This document shows positions 16,301-23,739 of a stretch of DNA of 36,264 bases, in pieces. How positions within the stretch are numbered: the stretch's first letter is position 1; every line of letters begins with the position of its first letter. Both the position numbers and the translations under genes were made by a program. This DNA comes from a bacterium (GTDB lineage: Bacteria > Elusimicrobiota > Elusimicrobia > Elusimicrobiales > UBA9959), in the NCBI GenBank assembly GCA_021811315.1, contig JAJZPF010000031.1:1-36264 (forward strand). The letters run 5' to 3'. The notes below the pieces were generated by a model, which worked only from the letters and a program-made list of their open reading frames with translations, did not search any database and was not told where the DNA came from.

Positions 16301-18300
16301 TTAAGGCTCTGCTCGATGGTTCCCCTACAGGTTACGGGTACGAAATAAGAACGCTTACCCCTTCGACCTGCTATACCGCGGTTCTGACTACCCCCAACTA
16401 CCCGCCTTACCAGACAAAGACCTGCACTGGGGCGTCCGGTACCACCACTAATGTGTCCATAAATATGGACACCGCTGTCGGAGCCGGAGCTACGCTTCAG
16501 GGCGTGGTGACCACCACTGGCACGCCTGTTAACCTGGCCAATGCGGAGATACAGATCTCAGGCGAGGGCGTGGACACCCGGTCGGTAGTGACCAATTCGT
16601 CCGGAGTCTATAGGTTCGAAGGTCTGCCCGCCGGAACGGTAAGGATCAAGGCCGCCCTGAGCGGTTACGCTTTAGGCGAGGCCGAAAAAGACCTGAGCGA
16701 TGCCAGTGTGTTCACACAGAGCTTCGCGCTGACGCCCGCCGGCGGTTCCATAACCGGCACGGTCTATTCGCAGAAGCTGCCTTTCGCCAAGGTGCAGCCG
16801 GACGCTATCATAGTGGCTTACGATGACACTTATAACGGCACTGCCGCCAGCGCGGCCGCGCCCCTGCCCCTGATAAAGACTCAAACGGGCGCCGACGGCA
16901 CCTATAAACTGGAAGGCCTTATCCCGGGAGATACTTACAAAGTATTCCTTAAGGTTCCGGGTAAATACACGCTGAACCAGTCGACGCCTGCTATCTCCGG
17001 CAATATCAGCGGTATAGACTTCACCATGCTGGCGAAGCCGCTGGACATAGAGATATTCGCCAAGAAAGTAGGCGATGATGCTACCGGTTCTTATGAGTTC
17101 ACGGTGCTTAACCCGCAGGACTTCAAGGATGGCGAGGCCAGGTGGGGAGCTCAGTCTACCTTCGTCTTCGGCGCCGCTACCGTGCTCAACCTGGAGAAGC
17201 TCTCCAGCGGCGAACTGCGCGGGTCGATACCGCTGAGCTCGCTTGCCCCAAATATAACCTACGTCCTGCAGGGCAACGCCACGTCTTATTCCAATAAGAC
17301 CGTTTCCAAGCAGATCCTGTTCGGCAAGGCCTATAAGGGCAATGCCGAGCAGCATATCGACGACGCGATCATCGGCGACGACTCCGACGACGGCTTCGGG
17401 CGCAAGAGCAATGAGGCCCCGATGGACAAGAGCGGCGACGACGCCTCGGCCCTGATGTTCCCGGCCGGCGCCATCCTGCCTGTTTCCTCGGCGGCCATCC
17501 CCAGCTGTTCTTTCAAGGGCGAGGGCAAGGATTCCCCCGCGATGGCGGATAAAGTAGCGGCGCTTGGCGCGGACGCCTTCGCCGGCAACCTCTACACCGT
17601 GGCTATGACCAGCGTGTCCATCAACCAGAACAAGGACTTCGAGCTGACCCTGGCCTACGACAAGAGCACGTCCAACCTTAACGACCTGTCGGTGGCCCAG
17701 TACAACGACGCCACCGCCAAGTGGGAGCAGGTTCCCGGCGTGGCCACTATCAACCCCGTGAAAGGCACGGTGAAGGTGAAGCTCAAGAAGCTGGCCTCGG
17801 TGCTTTCCACCAGGCCCGGCGGCTACGGCCCCATGGGCGTCTTCGACGGCCGCCAGTACGTGGTGCGGCCGATGTCGGGCGGGAGCAGCAGTTCCGCCGG
17901 CACGTTCGCGGTGGTCAGGCCTTCTATAGCCGGCAACGCTTTCGCCGGCAATAAGATCAAGGTGTTCAACTACCCGAACCCCTTCAACCTGAAGGACAAG
18001 GCCATCTCCAATAATAACGGAGCGGCCCTGCCCGGCACGGTCAACGGCACGGTGATACACGTGGAAGTGCCCGCCGGCAACGGCGGCCCCGGCCATGTGC
18101 GCATCTACACCCTCGCCGGCGAGCTGGTGAAGGACATCAAGGTTGACTTCGAGGCCGGCAAGTACAACTACGTGGGCTGGGACGGCCATAATTCCGGCGG
18201 CCAGGAAGTCGCCAACGGCGTGTATTACGGCGTCGTGGAGATGTCCGGCAAGTCCGTCAAGCGCGAGGACGCCACCTTCAAGATGGCCGTGATAAAGTAG
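13324..18300 (+). CDS. Giant secreted surface protein: repeated carboxypeptidase-regulatory-like domains with C-terminal FlgD-like PNPFN domain
   Basis: The 1658-residue product has a signal peptide (MRSFTKIILAAVLFAGSLGL, cleaved near ASA-AP). It is mostly tandem beta-sandwich modules of carboxypeptidase regulatory/CnaB-like type, recognisable from a G-x-V opening strand, a DGTYxLEGLxPGxY core and a C-terminal strand. Clear examples start near residues 258, 388, 558, 660, 1055 and 1141. The C-terminus (about 1545-1658) is a FlgD-Ig-like domain with YPNPFN at 1550-1555, VRIYTLAGELVKDI, GWDGHNSGGQ and GVYYGVV. That is the form used as a type IX-like sorting domain in Bacteroidota and some other phyla. 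It is Asn/Ser/Gly-rich through about residue 700. No enzymatic motif is seen; adhesion or structural surface function is inferred. It is paralogous to the truncated gene at 23732 from residue about 900 on. Confidence 0.8.
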   Translation: MRSFTKIILAAVLFAGSLGLASAAPTLKVHIQTATISGTFVGVGSVTVAAIEFGMNGPSTYTQVGLTNSSGDAFFNLSSGTYGRSYNIYYSSHGFSPSISDQFNNPEYDPNRYVWAMNSQAYFSTFTITALTGESAKVGRLEQQFIGASTGTVLFGGVFNMTAQMQAGSGLVFTNLTPGSTDTLVVDNVPFAPANTYNIGLYDPKKNKGIGRNVMIALDTGTPVIAYLASNNARLNFDQSIPPARVETQTQQGGEPTAGASVEGVLMSTNSTPIGFMGLEVKGCGGSYNWQTWAHADQNGRFQLYGLTPGVTYYVNAMGGCTWNNDTHESKCYAPYSSPNYKLNDMCTGVDNSLATSNDIVYSVASSSEVIYKTITLDEMPKSIGKIRVYVKSTSGLPIPNSNVNVWPDGSPWPQAADSCSNPNNFNMFFSTNFANNPGFSNLNMQAPTGYALLDGLPSGNYMLAVHTPFSNSSSGQSSFNQGPDGQFAFGNNNMGGGMNWAASHCSTSTYGTDDYRITIDTSIVPSMKVYDSANNNLNLSSITYIVTAGGANMNGLVTGTVRFPSIADLSGSPITITLYGQCTMNMSTSGPSNCPAGNFTSISGVGASQSYSINVSTGYSYYMQVAASGWGRINRGGGNNTINLASTGTVIVDMDFAPAGSISGTVYKPDGSIFTPTSNQWIWVDAGTNNSWTGTQLQKDGTFAMNDVLPGVNRISLHISGSPAVNYTLPIPAPTVTVVAGSSSTLNLNLVKSNYVDIRADMNKMPDNTVMMDGQETVLGYKVIPLPAGTVLKGSSISDMLTKGDEEGMRINYSSATGPSEYGRCGSDWSGGFCATAFPSPSIYDFYLMRAGDFAKSSATAVNGPYPHFTLISSVKNVIIDDAHSTDVAHVGMMSMGVSSGVAVYMTKWPSMAGRGNATLKGSVIAANFFRQADYDATGGKFDNFVKYLPVVSLYDSNGGFAAAGVVLPPPSYIASKNKEFDSAFAQSYTQFKALLDGSPTGYGYEIRTLTPSTCYTAVLTTPNYPPYQTKTCTGASGTTTNVSINMDTAVGAGATLQGVVTTTGTPVNLANAEIQISGEGVDTRSVVTNSSGVYRFEGLPAGTVRIKAALSGYALGEAEKDLSDASVFTQSFALTPAGGSITGTVYSQKLPFAKVQPDAIIVAYDDTYNGTAASAAAPLPLIKTQTGADGTYKLEGLIPGDTYKVFLKVPGKYTLNQSTPAISGNISGIDFTMLAKPLDIEIFAKKVGDDATGSYEFTVLNPQDFKDGEARWGAQSTFVFGAATVLNLEKLSSGELRGSIPLSSLAPNITYVLQGNATSYSNKTVSKQILFGKAYKGNAEQHIDDAIIGDDSDDGFGRKSNEAPMDKSGDDASALMFPAGAILPVSSAAIPSCSFKGEGKDSPAMADKVAALGADAFAGNLYTVAMTSVSINQNKDFELTLAYDKSTSNLNDLSVAQYNDATAKWEQVPGVATINPVKGTVKVKLKKLASVLSTRPGGYGPMGVFDGRQYVVRPMSGGSSSSAGTFAVVRPSIAGNAFAGNKIKVFNYPNPFNLKDKAISNNNGAALPGTVNGTVIHVEVPAGNGGPGHVRIYTLAGELVKDIKVDFEAGKYNYVGWDGHNSGGQEVANGVYYGVVEMSGKSVKREDATFKMAVIK

Positions 18301-18325
18301 GACCAGGTTAAACTGAGGAGAGACT

Positions 18326-19234
18326 ATGAACTATAAAATATGGCTTTCAGCGGCTTTAATGCTGGCAAATACGGCGGCTTACGCCTCCGGTCCCGGGACC
18401 ACCGGCGCGGCGTTCCTCAAAGTGGGCGTGGGGGCCAGGGAACTGGCCCTCGGGTCCGCGGCGAGCGTGCTCACCGAGGGCGCGAACGCGGCTAACTGGA
18501 ACCCCGGCAAGCTGGCCGAGGTGAAGGGCAAGAACCTGAGCGCGAGCTACAATATGCTCTTCATAGACGAGTCGCAGGGCGCGCTGGCCTACGCCACCCC
18601 GGTCAGCGGCGGCAGCGCGGTAGTCGGCGCGGGTATCAACTACCTGACCGTCTCGAATATAGAGAAACGCGCCAGCGATACCAATACGCCCGATTCAAAG
18701 TTCAGCAACAATAACATGGCCTTCACGTTGTCCTACGCCAGGCCCGAAGTAAGGCCCGGCCTGGCCCTGGGCGCGAACCTGAAGTACATCTCGCAGAAGC
18801 TGGACACGGCGGACGATAAAGCCATCGCGCTGGACCTCGGCTCCACTTACAAGGTTAACGACGCCTGGACCGCCGCTTTCGTAATGCAGAACCTGGGCAG
18901 CAGCATCGGCCCGGATAAACTGCCCCTGACCTTCAAGGGCGGCGCGGCCAGGAGTTTTCTGGACGGCAAACTGGCCGCCGGGGCGGACCTGGACTGGCTG
19001 GCCCAGGACGAAAGGTTCTACCTGTCTTTGGGCGGGGAGTACCTGCTGAACAAGAATTTCGCCTTCAGGGCGGGCTACCAGTTCGGCCACAGCGCGGATA
19101 AGCTGGGAAGCGGCCTGGTGGGCCTCGGCGCGGGCATCGGCCTCAAGTTCGACCGCTTCGCGCTCGATTACGCCTATGTCCCTTTCGGCGACCTGGGCGA
19201 TACGCACCGGATGACGCTTGGGTTTAACTTTTAG
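18326..19234 (+). CDS. PorV/PorQ-family outer-membrane beta-barrel protein (copy 1)
   Basis: The 302-residue product has a signal peptide ending ANTAAYA-SG and then the family's conserved start GTTGAAFLKVGVGARELALG, in which the protein packs as a FadL-like barrel. Alternating strands carry the NWNPGKLA motif, MQNLGSSIG, GAEYLLNKNFAFRAGYQFG-type strands, and the terminal LDYAYVPFGDLGDTHRMTLG followed by a C-terminal Phe. In type IX secretion PorV receives C-terminal-domain proteins at the outer membrane; here it directly follows a PNPFN-domain protein, 25 bases downstream with a GAGGAGA ribosome-binding site, which suggests a shuttle or export role. The paralogue is at 26163. Function in transport is inferred from family and context. 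Confidence 0.85.
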   Translation: MNYKIWLSAALMLANTAAYASGPGTTGAAFLKVGVGARELALGSAASVLTEGANAANWNPGKLAEVKGKNLSASYNMLFIDESQGALAYATPVSGGSAVVGAGINYLTVSNIEKRASDTNTPDSKFSNNNMAFTLSYARPEVRPGLALGANLKYISQKLDTADDKAIALDLGSTYKVNDAWTAAFVMQNLGSSIGPDKLPLTFKGGAARSFLDGKLAAGADLDWLAQDERFYLSLGGEYLLNKNFAFRAGYQFGHSADKLGSGLVGLGAGIGLKFDRFALDYAYVPFGDLGDTHRMTLGFNF

Positions 19235-19258
19235 TAAACTGTAGCTGCAGGCGGCATG

Positions 19259-19292
19259 TCCCGCGCTTTCCTTTAAAAGGGCTAGTGCGGGA
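19259..19292 (+). promoter_or_regulatory. Imperfect hairpin between the PorV/PorQ gene and the barrel gene
   Basis: TCCCGCGCT (19259-19267) pairs with AGTGCGGGA (19284-19292) apart from one G-T wobble, and the interior CCTTT/AAAGG can extend the stem. No T run follows, so it is not a classical terminator; mRNA processing or stability control is possible. The upstream GTG at 19285 lies in this stem, supporting the start at 19342. Confidence 0.45.
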
Positions 19293-19341
19293 TTCTGCCG
19301 TTAAGAAGGCTTTAATTCTATCGGTTCTACGGGGAAACTTC

Positions 19342-20565
19342 GTGAAAAAAATAATACTCTCACTGCTTATCCTGGCGCCTTTTAACGCCGCGGCCAAAGG
19401 TTTCGAGCTCCAGGGGAAGCTGGACCTTTTCGGGGGCCAGTACTTCTTTCAGAACCAAAGCGGAGCTTTTAACGGCTACGGCGTTCTGGACGCCCAGCTG
19501 GCCAAAAGCCAGTCGTCCAGCTCCGGCTATTTCATCAGCCTCCGCTCGATGTACACCGGCTTCAAGCAGGTGAACGAACTGGCCGGCGGCGGAACTCTTT
19601 TCCAGCAGAGCCTGGACAATTCCCTCGGCTTCAAATGGATAAGGCGCTACGAAGGCGGCTATTCCTTCAAGCCGCGCGTAGGCATAAAAAGCCAGCTTTT
19701 CAGGGAGACCAAGGACGAGAAATGGGGCAAAGGCCTTTACGACCTTACCCGCTACGAGGGCGGCCTGACGCTCGAGCGCAAGACGCGCCTGGGCCTGTCC
19801 ACGCCGTGGATCTACCAGTTCTCCTGGGACGTCTATTATAACCGCTATACGCGCTTCAAGACCCTGGCCAGCCAGTACGGCCAGGAGCTCGCCGCGCCCA
19901 ACCCCGGCAGCCGCACCCTCGATACCGTTACCAACCAGTTCTCTTATGACAGCGAGTTCGACCTGCCGAACTTCGTCCGCCTGGACCTCTTCGCCGCCGT
20001 TTCCCTGGTAAGCTATATGGACCAGAAGGTCATAAATGCGGACGGCAACTACCTCTCCTCCCTGCGTTCGGATTCCTACCAGGCTTTCAACGCCGGGCTC
20101 AGCAAGCGCTATAACGATATAGACTTCCTCGGCGGGGTGCGCCCGATCATGAGCGTCCGCCTCGGCCTGGCCAATAATTTCTCCAACCAGAGCCACCTGG
20201 ACACGGACCCGGCCCACCTCAGGTTCACGCGCGCTTATTACGACTACTGGGAGGAGCGCCTTTCCCCCGGAGCGCAGTTCACCTTTATAGATTCCGGCCT
20301 TGTCGCCCGCCTGAATTATGAATTCGCCATCCGGCGCTACACCGGCAGGCTGGCCCAGAAAGCCGACGGCGCTTATGGCCGCGACAAGCTCGGCCAGTAT
20401 TCGGGGAGCTTCACCGCCGAAGCCGCCTACCCGCTGTTCCGCCACATGGATATCAAGCTCCAGGGCACCTGGGCGAACTCCAGCTCCAATAACCACTATG
20501 AGCAGGTTTACAGGTATAACTATTACAGTTCCATGTATTTCGCGGGCCTGGAATGGAGGTTCTGA
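19342..20565 (+). CDS. Predicted outer-membrane beta-barrel protein, unknown family
   Basis: 407 residues from the GTG at 19342: the product begins KKIILSLLILAPFNAAA-KG after the start, a clean signal peptide. An in-frame GTG 19 codons upstream is rejected because it lies in a hairpin and would put charged sequence ahead of the signal. GGGGAA provides a modest ribosome-binding site. The mature protein is rich in alternating aromatic/polar strands (LDLFGGQYFF, YSFKPRVGIKSQLF, WIYQFSWDVYYNRYTRF, RLDLFAAVSLVSYM) and ends in FAGLEWRF, with the terminal Phe expected of BAM substrates. I do not recognise a family. It lies between the PorV/PorQ gene and the FecR gene, whose start is three bases beyond its stop. 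Confidence 0.7.
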   Translation: MKKIILSLLILAPFNAAAKGFELQGKLDLFGGQYFFQNQSGAFNGYGVLDAQLAKSQSSSSGYFISLRSMYTGFKQVNELAGGGTLFQQSLDNSLGFKWIRRYEGGYSFKPRVGIKSQLFRETKDEKWGKGLYDLTRYEGGLTLERKTRLGLSTPWIYQFSWDVYYNRYTRFKTLASQYGQELAAPNPGSRTLDTVTNQFSYDSEFDLPNFVRLDLFAAVSLVSYMDQKVINADGNYLSSLRSDSYQAFNAGLSKRYNDIDFLGGVRPIMSVRLGLANNFSNQSHLDTDPAHLRFTRAYYDYWEERLSPGAQFTFIDSGLVARLNYEFAIRRYTGRLAQKADGAYGRDKLGQYSGSFTAEAAYPLFRHMDIKLQGTWANSSSNNHYEQVYRYNYYSSMYFAGLEWRF

Positions 20566-20568
20566 TCT

Positions 20569-22227
20569 ATGAAAACCATATACTTTTTTACCGTCCTTCT
20601 TTTAGCCGCGCGGACCGCGGGCGCCTCCGCTCCAAGGCAGATCGTGCTGGTGCCGCAGGGTAATGTCGAAACCCGGCAGGGTCCTTCTTCCAACTGGGTC
20701 CCCGTGCAGGGCAAGACCATAATGACGGAAGGCTCCGAGATCCGCACCAGCAAGAATTCAAAGGCCGGCGTTTTCTTCTCGGACGGTTCCACTTTCCTGC
20801 TCGGCAACAGCAGTGTTTTCACCGTAGAGGACACCAGCAAGAAGAAAGCCGGCTTCAGCCTCAAGGTCGGCCGCCTCAAGGCTATTGTTTCCGGCTATTT
20901 CGCAAGCCGTTTCCAGGTGCGCACCCCGGCGGCGGTCTGCGCCGTGCGCGGCACCGAATTCGATATCGAAGTGGGCAAGGACGGCTCCACCGGGATGAAC
21001 GTCACCGAGGGCCTCGTCGAAGTGAACGATTCCAAGGGCGCCATGGCCGTGGTCTCTTCGGAGGAAAAGATAAAGATAGGCATGGACGGCATGTCCAGGC
21101 CCGAAGGCATGTCGCTGAGCGATGAGAACGTCGGCCAGGCCGCGCGCCCCATGGCCGTGCGCCAGGAAACCGCCCGCGAGCGCACCCGCACCATGCTGGA
21201 AGAGCTGCGCAACCGCGAGCTTAAGGCCAATGAGTCGCAGCTGGGCAAAGATTCCATAGACGCTTTCGGGCGCCGCGTGCGCCTCGAGGAATACCTCCTG
21301 AGGCCTACCGACAGCGAGTTCAAGCTTCTGTTCCTGAGCCGCCGCGAGGAGTCCCACCGGCTCGACTGGGGGCATTTGATCGAACGGTTCAACTCCAAGA
21401 TCCCGGACGATATCAACGAGGTGGGCAAGGTCATAGACGGCATGTATTTCTCCGCCACCGCCCCGGCCAACTGGATGAAATATTTCGAGGTCTACATGAC
21501 CAATACGGTGGACAGCGTAAAGGAAACCATAGACTTCACCCAGCCGGTCGCCATTAACTTCGCCGGCTATAATGGCGGTTCGGCTATGACACGCTACTAC
21601 CCGGGTTCTATAGACTATAAACAGATACTTTCAGGCCCCGGAGTGGCTTCAGCCCTGCACGCGGGCATAGACGCGGGCCTGGCGGCCGACGAACGCACAC
21701 AGTTCCAGCAGACCCAGACTTATGCCAGCGGCACCGGCCTCTTCACTTTTACGCAGAAGGTCGTGAACGGCACCGGGGCGCTCGGAGTGCTTGAGAAAAC
21801 TACGCTGGACCCGGCGTCGCTCACGGACGTGGGGGCAGGCGGCACTAATATCACGGATAACGCCGGTCTCTGGGGCGGCCCGTTCAATACTGACCCTGAT
21901 TATTCTGCCACGATAAACCCTGTGACGACGGAGCTGTTCCCGAGCGGCCCGGGTAAGTCGGACTACCTTATGACTACTAGGTACGAGGATGGGTCTACGG
22001 TCTCTTCACGCAAGCTGATGGTTTATAATGACGGTAAAATAGTAAGCACCAGGTTTGACCCGAATGACCCTTCCGGTGCCTTCCTTAAAGAGGGCAGTTT
22101 TAACCTGGAACTTGTCATAGGCTCCAATCTGTTCAAGGGCCGCAATATAGACATCCTGTTCGCTCCTGAAATACTTACCCAGAAGAAGGATGCGACCACG
22201 ACTGCCGACAGTTTTGCTATAAATTAA
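20569..22227 (+). CDS. Secreted FecR-domain protein (copy 1)
   Basis: The 552-residue product has a signal peptide (MKTIYFFTVLLLAARTAGAS) followed by a FecR domain (about 23-160: VPQGNVETRQGPSSNWVPVQ, IMTEGSEIRTSKNSKAGVFF, DGSTFLLGNSSVF, FQVRTPAAVCAVRGTEFDIE, VTEGLVEV). A charged helical segment lies at about 190-260, and the C-terminal half has no recognised family. No FecI-type sigma factor or TonB receptor is nearby and no N-terminal anti-sigma helix precedes the signal peptide, so classical iron-citrate signalling is unlikely; a periplasmic or cell-surface scaffold is more plausible. The ATG is three bases after the barrel gene's stop. The last 400 bases use more T-ending codons than the first part. 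Confidence 0.8.
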   Translation: MKTIYFFTVLLLAARTAGASAPRQIVLVPQGNVETRQGPSSNWVPVQGKTIMTEGSEIRTSKNSKAGVFFSDGSTFLLGNSSVFTVEDTSKKKAGFSLKVGRLKAIVSGYFASRFQVRTPAAVCAVRGTEFDIEVGKDGSTGMNVTEGLVEVNDSKGAMAVVSSEEKIKIGMDGMSRPEGMSLSDENVGQAARPMAVRQETARERTRTMLEELRNRELKANESQLGKDSIDAFGRRVRLEEYLLRPTDSEFKLLFLSRREESHRLDWGHLIERFNSKIPDDINEVGKVIDGMYFSATAPANWMKYFEVYMTNTVDSVKETIDFTQPVAINFAGYNGGSAMTRYYPGSIDYKQILSGPGVASALHAGIDAGLAADERTQFQQTQTYASGTGLFTFTQKVVNGTGALGVLEKTTLDPASLTDVGAGGTNITDNAGLWGGPFNTDPDYSATINPVTTELFPSGPGKSDYLMTTRYEDGSTVSSRKLMVYNDGKIVSTRFDPNDPSGAFLKEGSFNLELVIGSNLFKGRNIDILFAPEILTQKKDATTTADSFAIN

Positions 22228-22266
22228 GGCGGAAAGTTACCTTAGTAACAGTTACCGTTGGTCATC

Positions 22267-22298
22267 TTGACATTGGCCGGCTCATATCTTAAGATATG
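22267..22298 (+). promoter_or_regulatory. Promoter with overlapping 16-base palindrome (module 2)
   Basis: TTGACA (22267-22272) and TAAGAT (22290-22295) are spaced by exactly 17 bases. The perfect palindrome CATATCTTAAGATATG (22283-22298) covers the -10 box, the position expected of a repressor operator. Upstream, GTTAC-CTTA-GTAAC and a further AGTTAC (22250-22255) precede TTGACA by 11 bases, as AGTTAC does before TTGACA at 13197. Confidence 0.55.
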
Positions 22299-22368
22299 CG
22301 CTGAAGCTATTGTTTATTTATTGAATTGCTCTGGGGGCCGGTCAATGGCTTTATTTCAAGGAGTTTCT

Positions 22369-22590
22369 ATGAGACTGATAATTGTTTCAGCGGCTCTGCT
22401 TTTTGCCTGCCGATACTGCGACGCCGCTTATGTGTACTCGCTGCGCGGCGACGTGGATATCAAGAAAAGCGGCTCTACCGAATGGACCCGCATAGATGCG
22501 GACCAGAATAAAACTCCGCTTAACCAGGGCGACGAGATGCGCACTTCCAGGGCCTCCACGGTGGAGATCTTCATGGACTGCATATTCTGA
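22369..22590 (+). pseudogene. FecR-domain protein (copy 2), 3'-truncated by IS insertion
   Basis: ATG 22369 follows CAAGGAG and encodes a signal-like start MRLIIVSAALLFAC, then a FecR domain opening, VYSLRGDVDIKKSGSTEW, and NQGDEMRTSRASTVEIFMD. The pattern matches the intact copy (NVETRQGPSSNW, TEGSEIRTS, AGVFFSDGS). Homology stops at the Asp codon ending at 22578, exactly where the DGS motif should follow. The frame then runs four codons into IS sequence and stops (TGA 22588-22590). 73 codons remain out of a family length of several hundred. LFAC could be a weak lipobox. The intact promoter means the fragment is probably transcribed. Confidence 0.75.
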
Positions 22591-22618
22591 ACCAATTCGG
22601 CCGGCATTCTGAAGCAAA

Positions 22619-22650
22619 TCGGCCACCCCCTTTAGGGGGTATTTGGCCGA
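22619..22650 (+). repeat. IS left-end hairpin
   Basis: TCGGCCACCCCC (22619-22630) faces GGGGG (22635-22639) and TGGCCGA (22644-22650), forming a stem that would form in transcripts entering from the fecR promoter. This type of structure near IS ends reduces read-through into the transposase gene. Confidence 0.5.
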
Positions 22651-22710
22651 CCGTCTTGTAGCGGCGCCGGGTAACTATGTTTGATGGAGTCTTCATCCAA
22701 TGGAGGCACC

Positions 22711-23739
22711 ATGCCAAATGTTAGATTACCTATGCGCCAAATACGACAAGTACTTCAACTGCACCACAGCTGCAATTACAGCAATCACGAGATAGCCAGG
22801 GCCTGCGGCATCGCGCCCAGCACCGTGGCGGAATACCTATGCCGTGCCGGTGCTGCCGGGCTGACCTGGCCCCTGCCGGCAGAGCTGACCGACGCCAGCC
22901 TTTCAGAGAGGTTGTTTCCGCCAACCCCGGCCTCGGATGAGCCGCCGCGCCCGCCGCCGGATTTTGATTGGATCCGCAGCGAGAAGATTAAGCATCGGAA
23001 GAAAAATATAACCCTCGACGTCCTCTGGGACGAATACATCGCCGAGCATCCGGACGGCTATCGGTATTCCACCTTCTGCGCACTTTACAGCGAATGGCTG
23101 GGGAAACGCAGTTACTGCATGCGGCAAGAACACAAAGCCGGCGAGAAGCTTTTTGTGGACTATTCCGATTGCCTTGAAATCTGGGACAAAGCCAATGGTG
23201 AGCCAATTCCCACGCAGTTCTTTTTAGGCGTCTGGGGTACGTCCTGCTTTACCTATGCCGAGGCTTCCCTGAGCCAGACCTTGCCGGCCTGGTGCGGGTC
23301 GCATGTGCGGGCCTTTGACTATTTTGGCTGTGTGCCCCGCATACTGGTGCCGGATAACTTAAAAAGTGCCGTCATAAAGCCGTCGCTTTATGAGCCAGTG
23401 CTAAATCCCACCTATGTGAACTTGGCTGAACATTATGGCGGCGCTGTTATTCCGGCACGGTCCGGGCACCCGAAAGATAAGGCGAAGGTTGAGAACGGCG
23501 TGCTGGTGGCCAAACGCTGGATCCTGGCGCGGCTGCGCAACCGCACCTTTTTTAGCCTGGCGGAAATGAACGCTGCTATCTGGGAATTGCTGGAGGTGCT
23601 TAATGGCCGCACCATGAAAGCGGTGAAGAAATCCCGACGGGAGCTGTTTGAAGAGCTTGACCGCCCGGCGGCGCTGGCGCTGCCCGCCGCCAGCTACGAA
23701 TACGCCGAGTGGTACAGCGCCCGCGTGCAGAATGATTAC
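22711..23739 (+). pseudogene. istA: IS21-family transposase IstA, 3'-truncated
   Basis: Start ATG 22711 is preceded by TGGAGG. An N-terminal helix-turn-helix (about 4-45: CNYSNHEIARACGIAPSTVA) precedes the DDE integrase core with FVDYSD (D150), VPDNLKS (D215) and DKAKVENGV (E261), all catalytic residues present. The IS21 signature near the C-terminal domain, YEYAEWYSARVQNDY, is the last recognisable IstA sequence, about 343 codons of roughly 500. Beyond 23739 the frame continues to 23901 but reads surface-protein DNA out of frame, giving an Arg/Gly-rich nonsense tail. Loss of the C-terminal domain, istB and the right end makes the element non-autonomous. Confidence 0.85.

Noticed and set aside
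16672..18189. A 505-codon minus-strand open frame opposite surface protein 1
   Set aside because: Shadow frame of a strongly codon-biased gene; no domain or ribosome-binding site.
19285..19341. Upstream GTG start for the barrel protein
   Set aside because: It sits inside a hairpin stem, lacks a ribosome-binding site and would bury the signal peptide behind 19 extra residues.
20569..22227. FecR as regulator of a FecI sigma factor system
   Set aside because: A signal peptide occupies the N-terminus, no anti-sigma region exists, and no sigma factor or TonB receptor gene is nearby.
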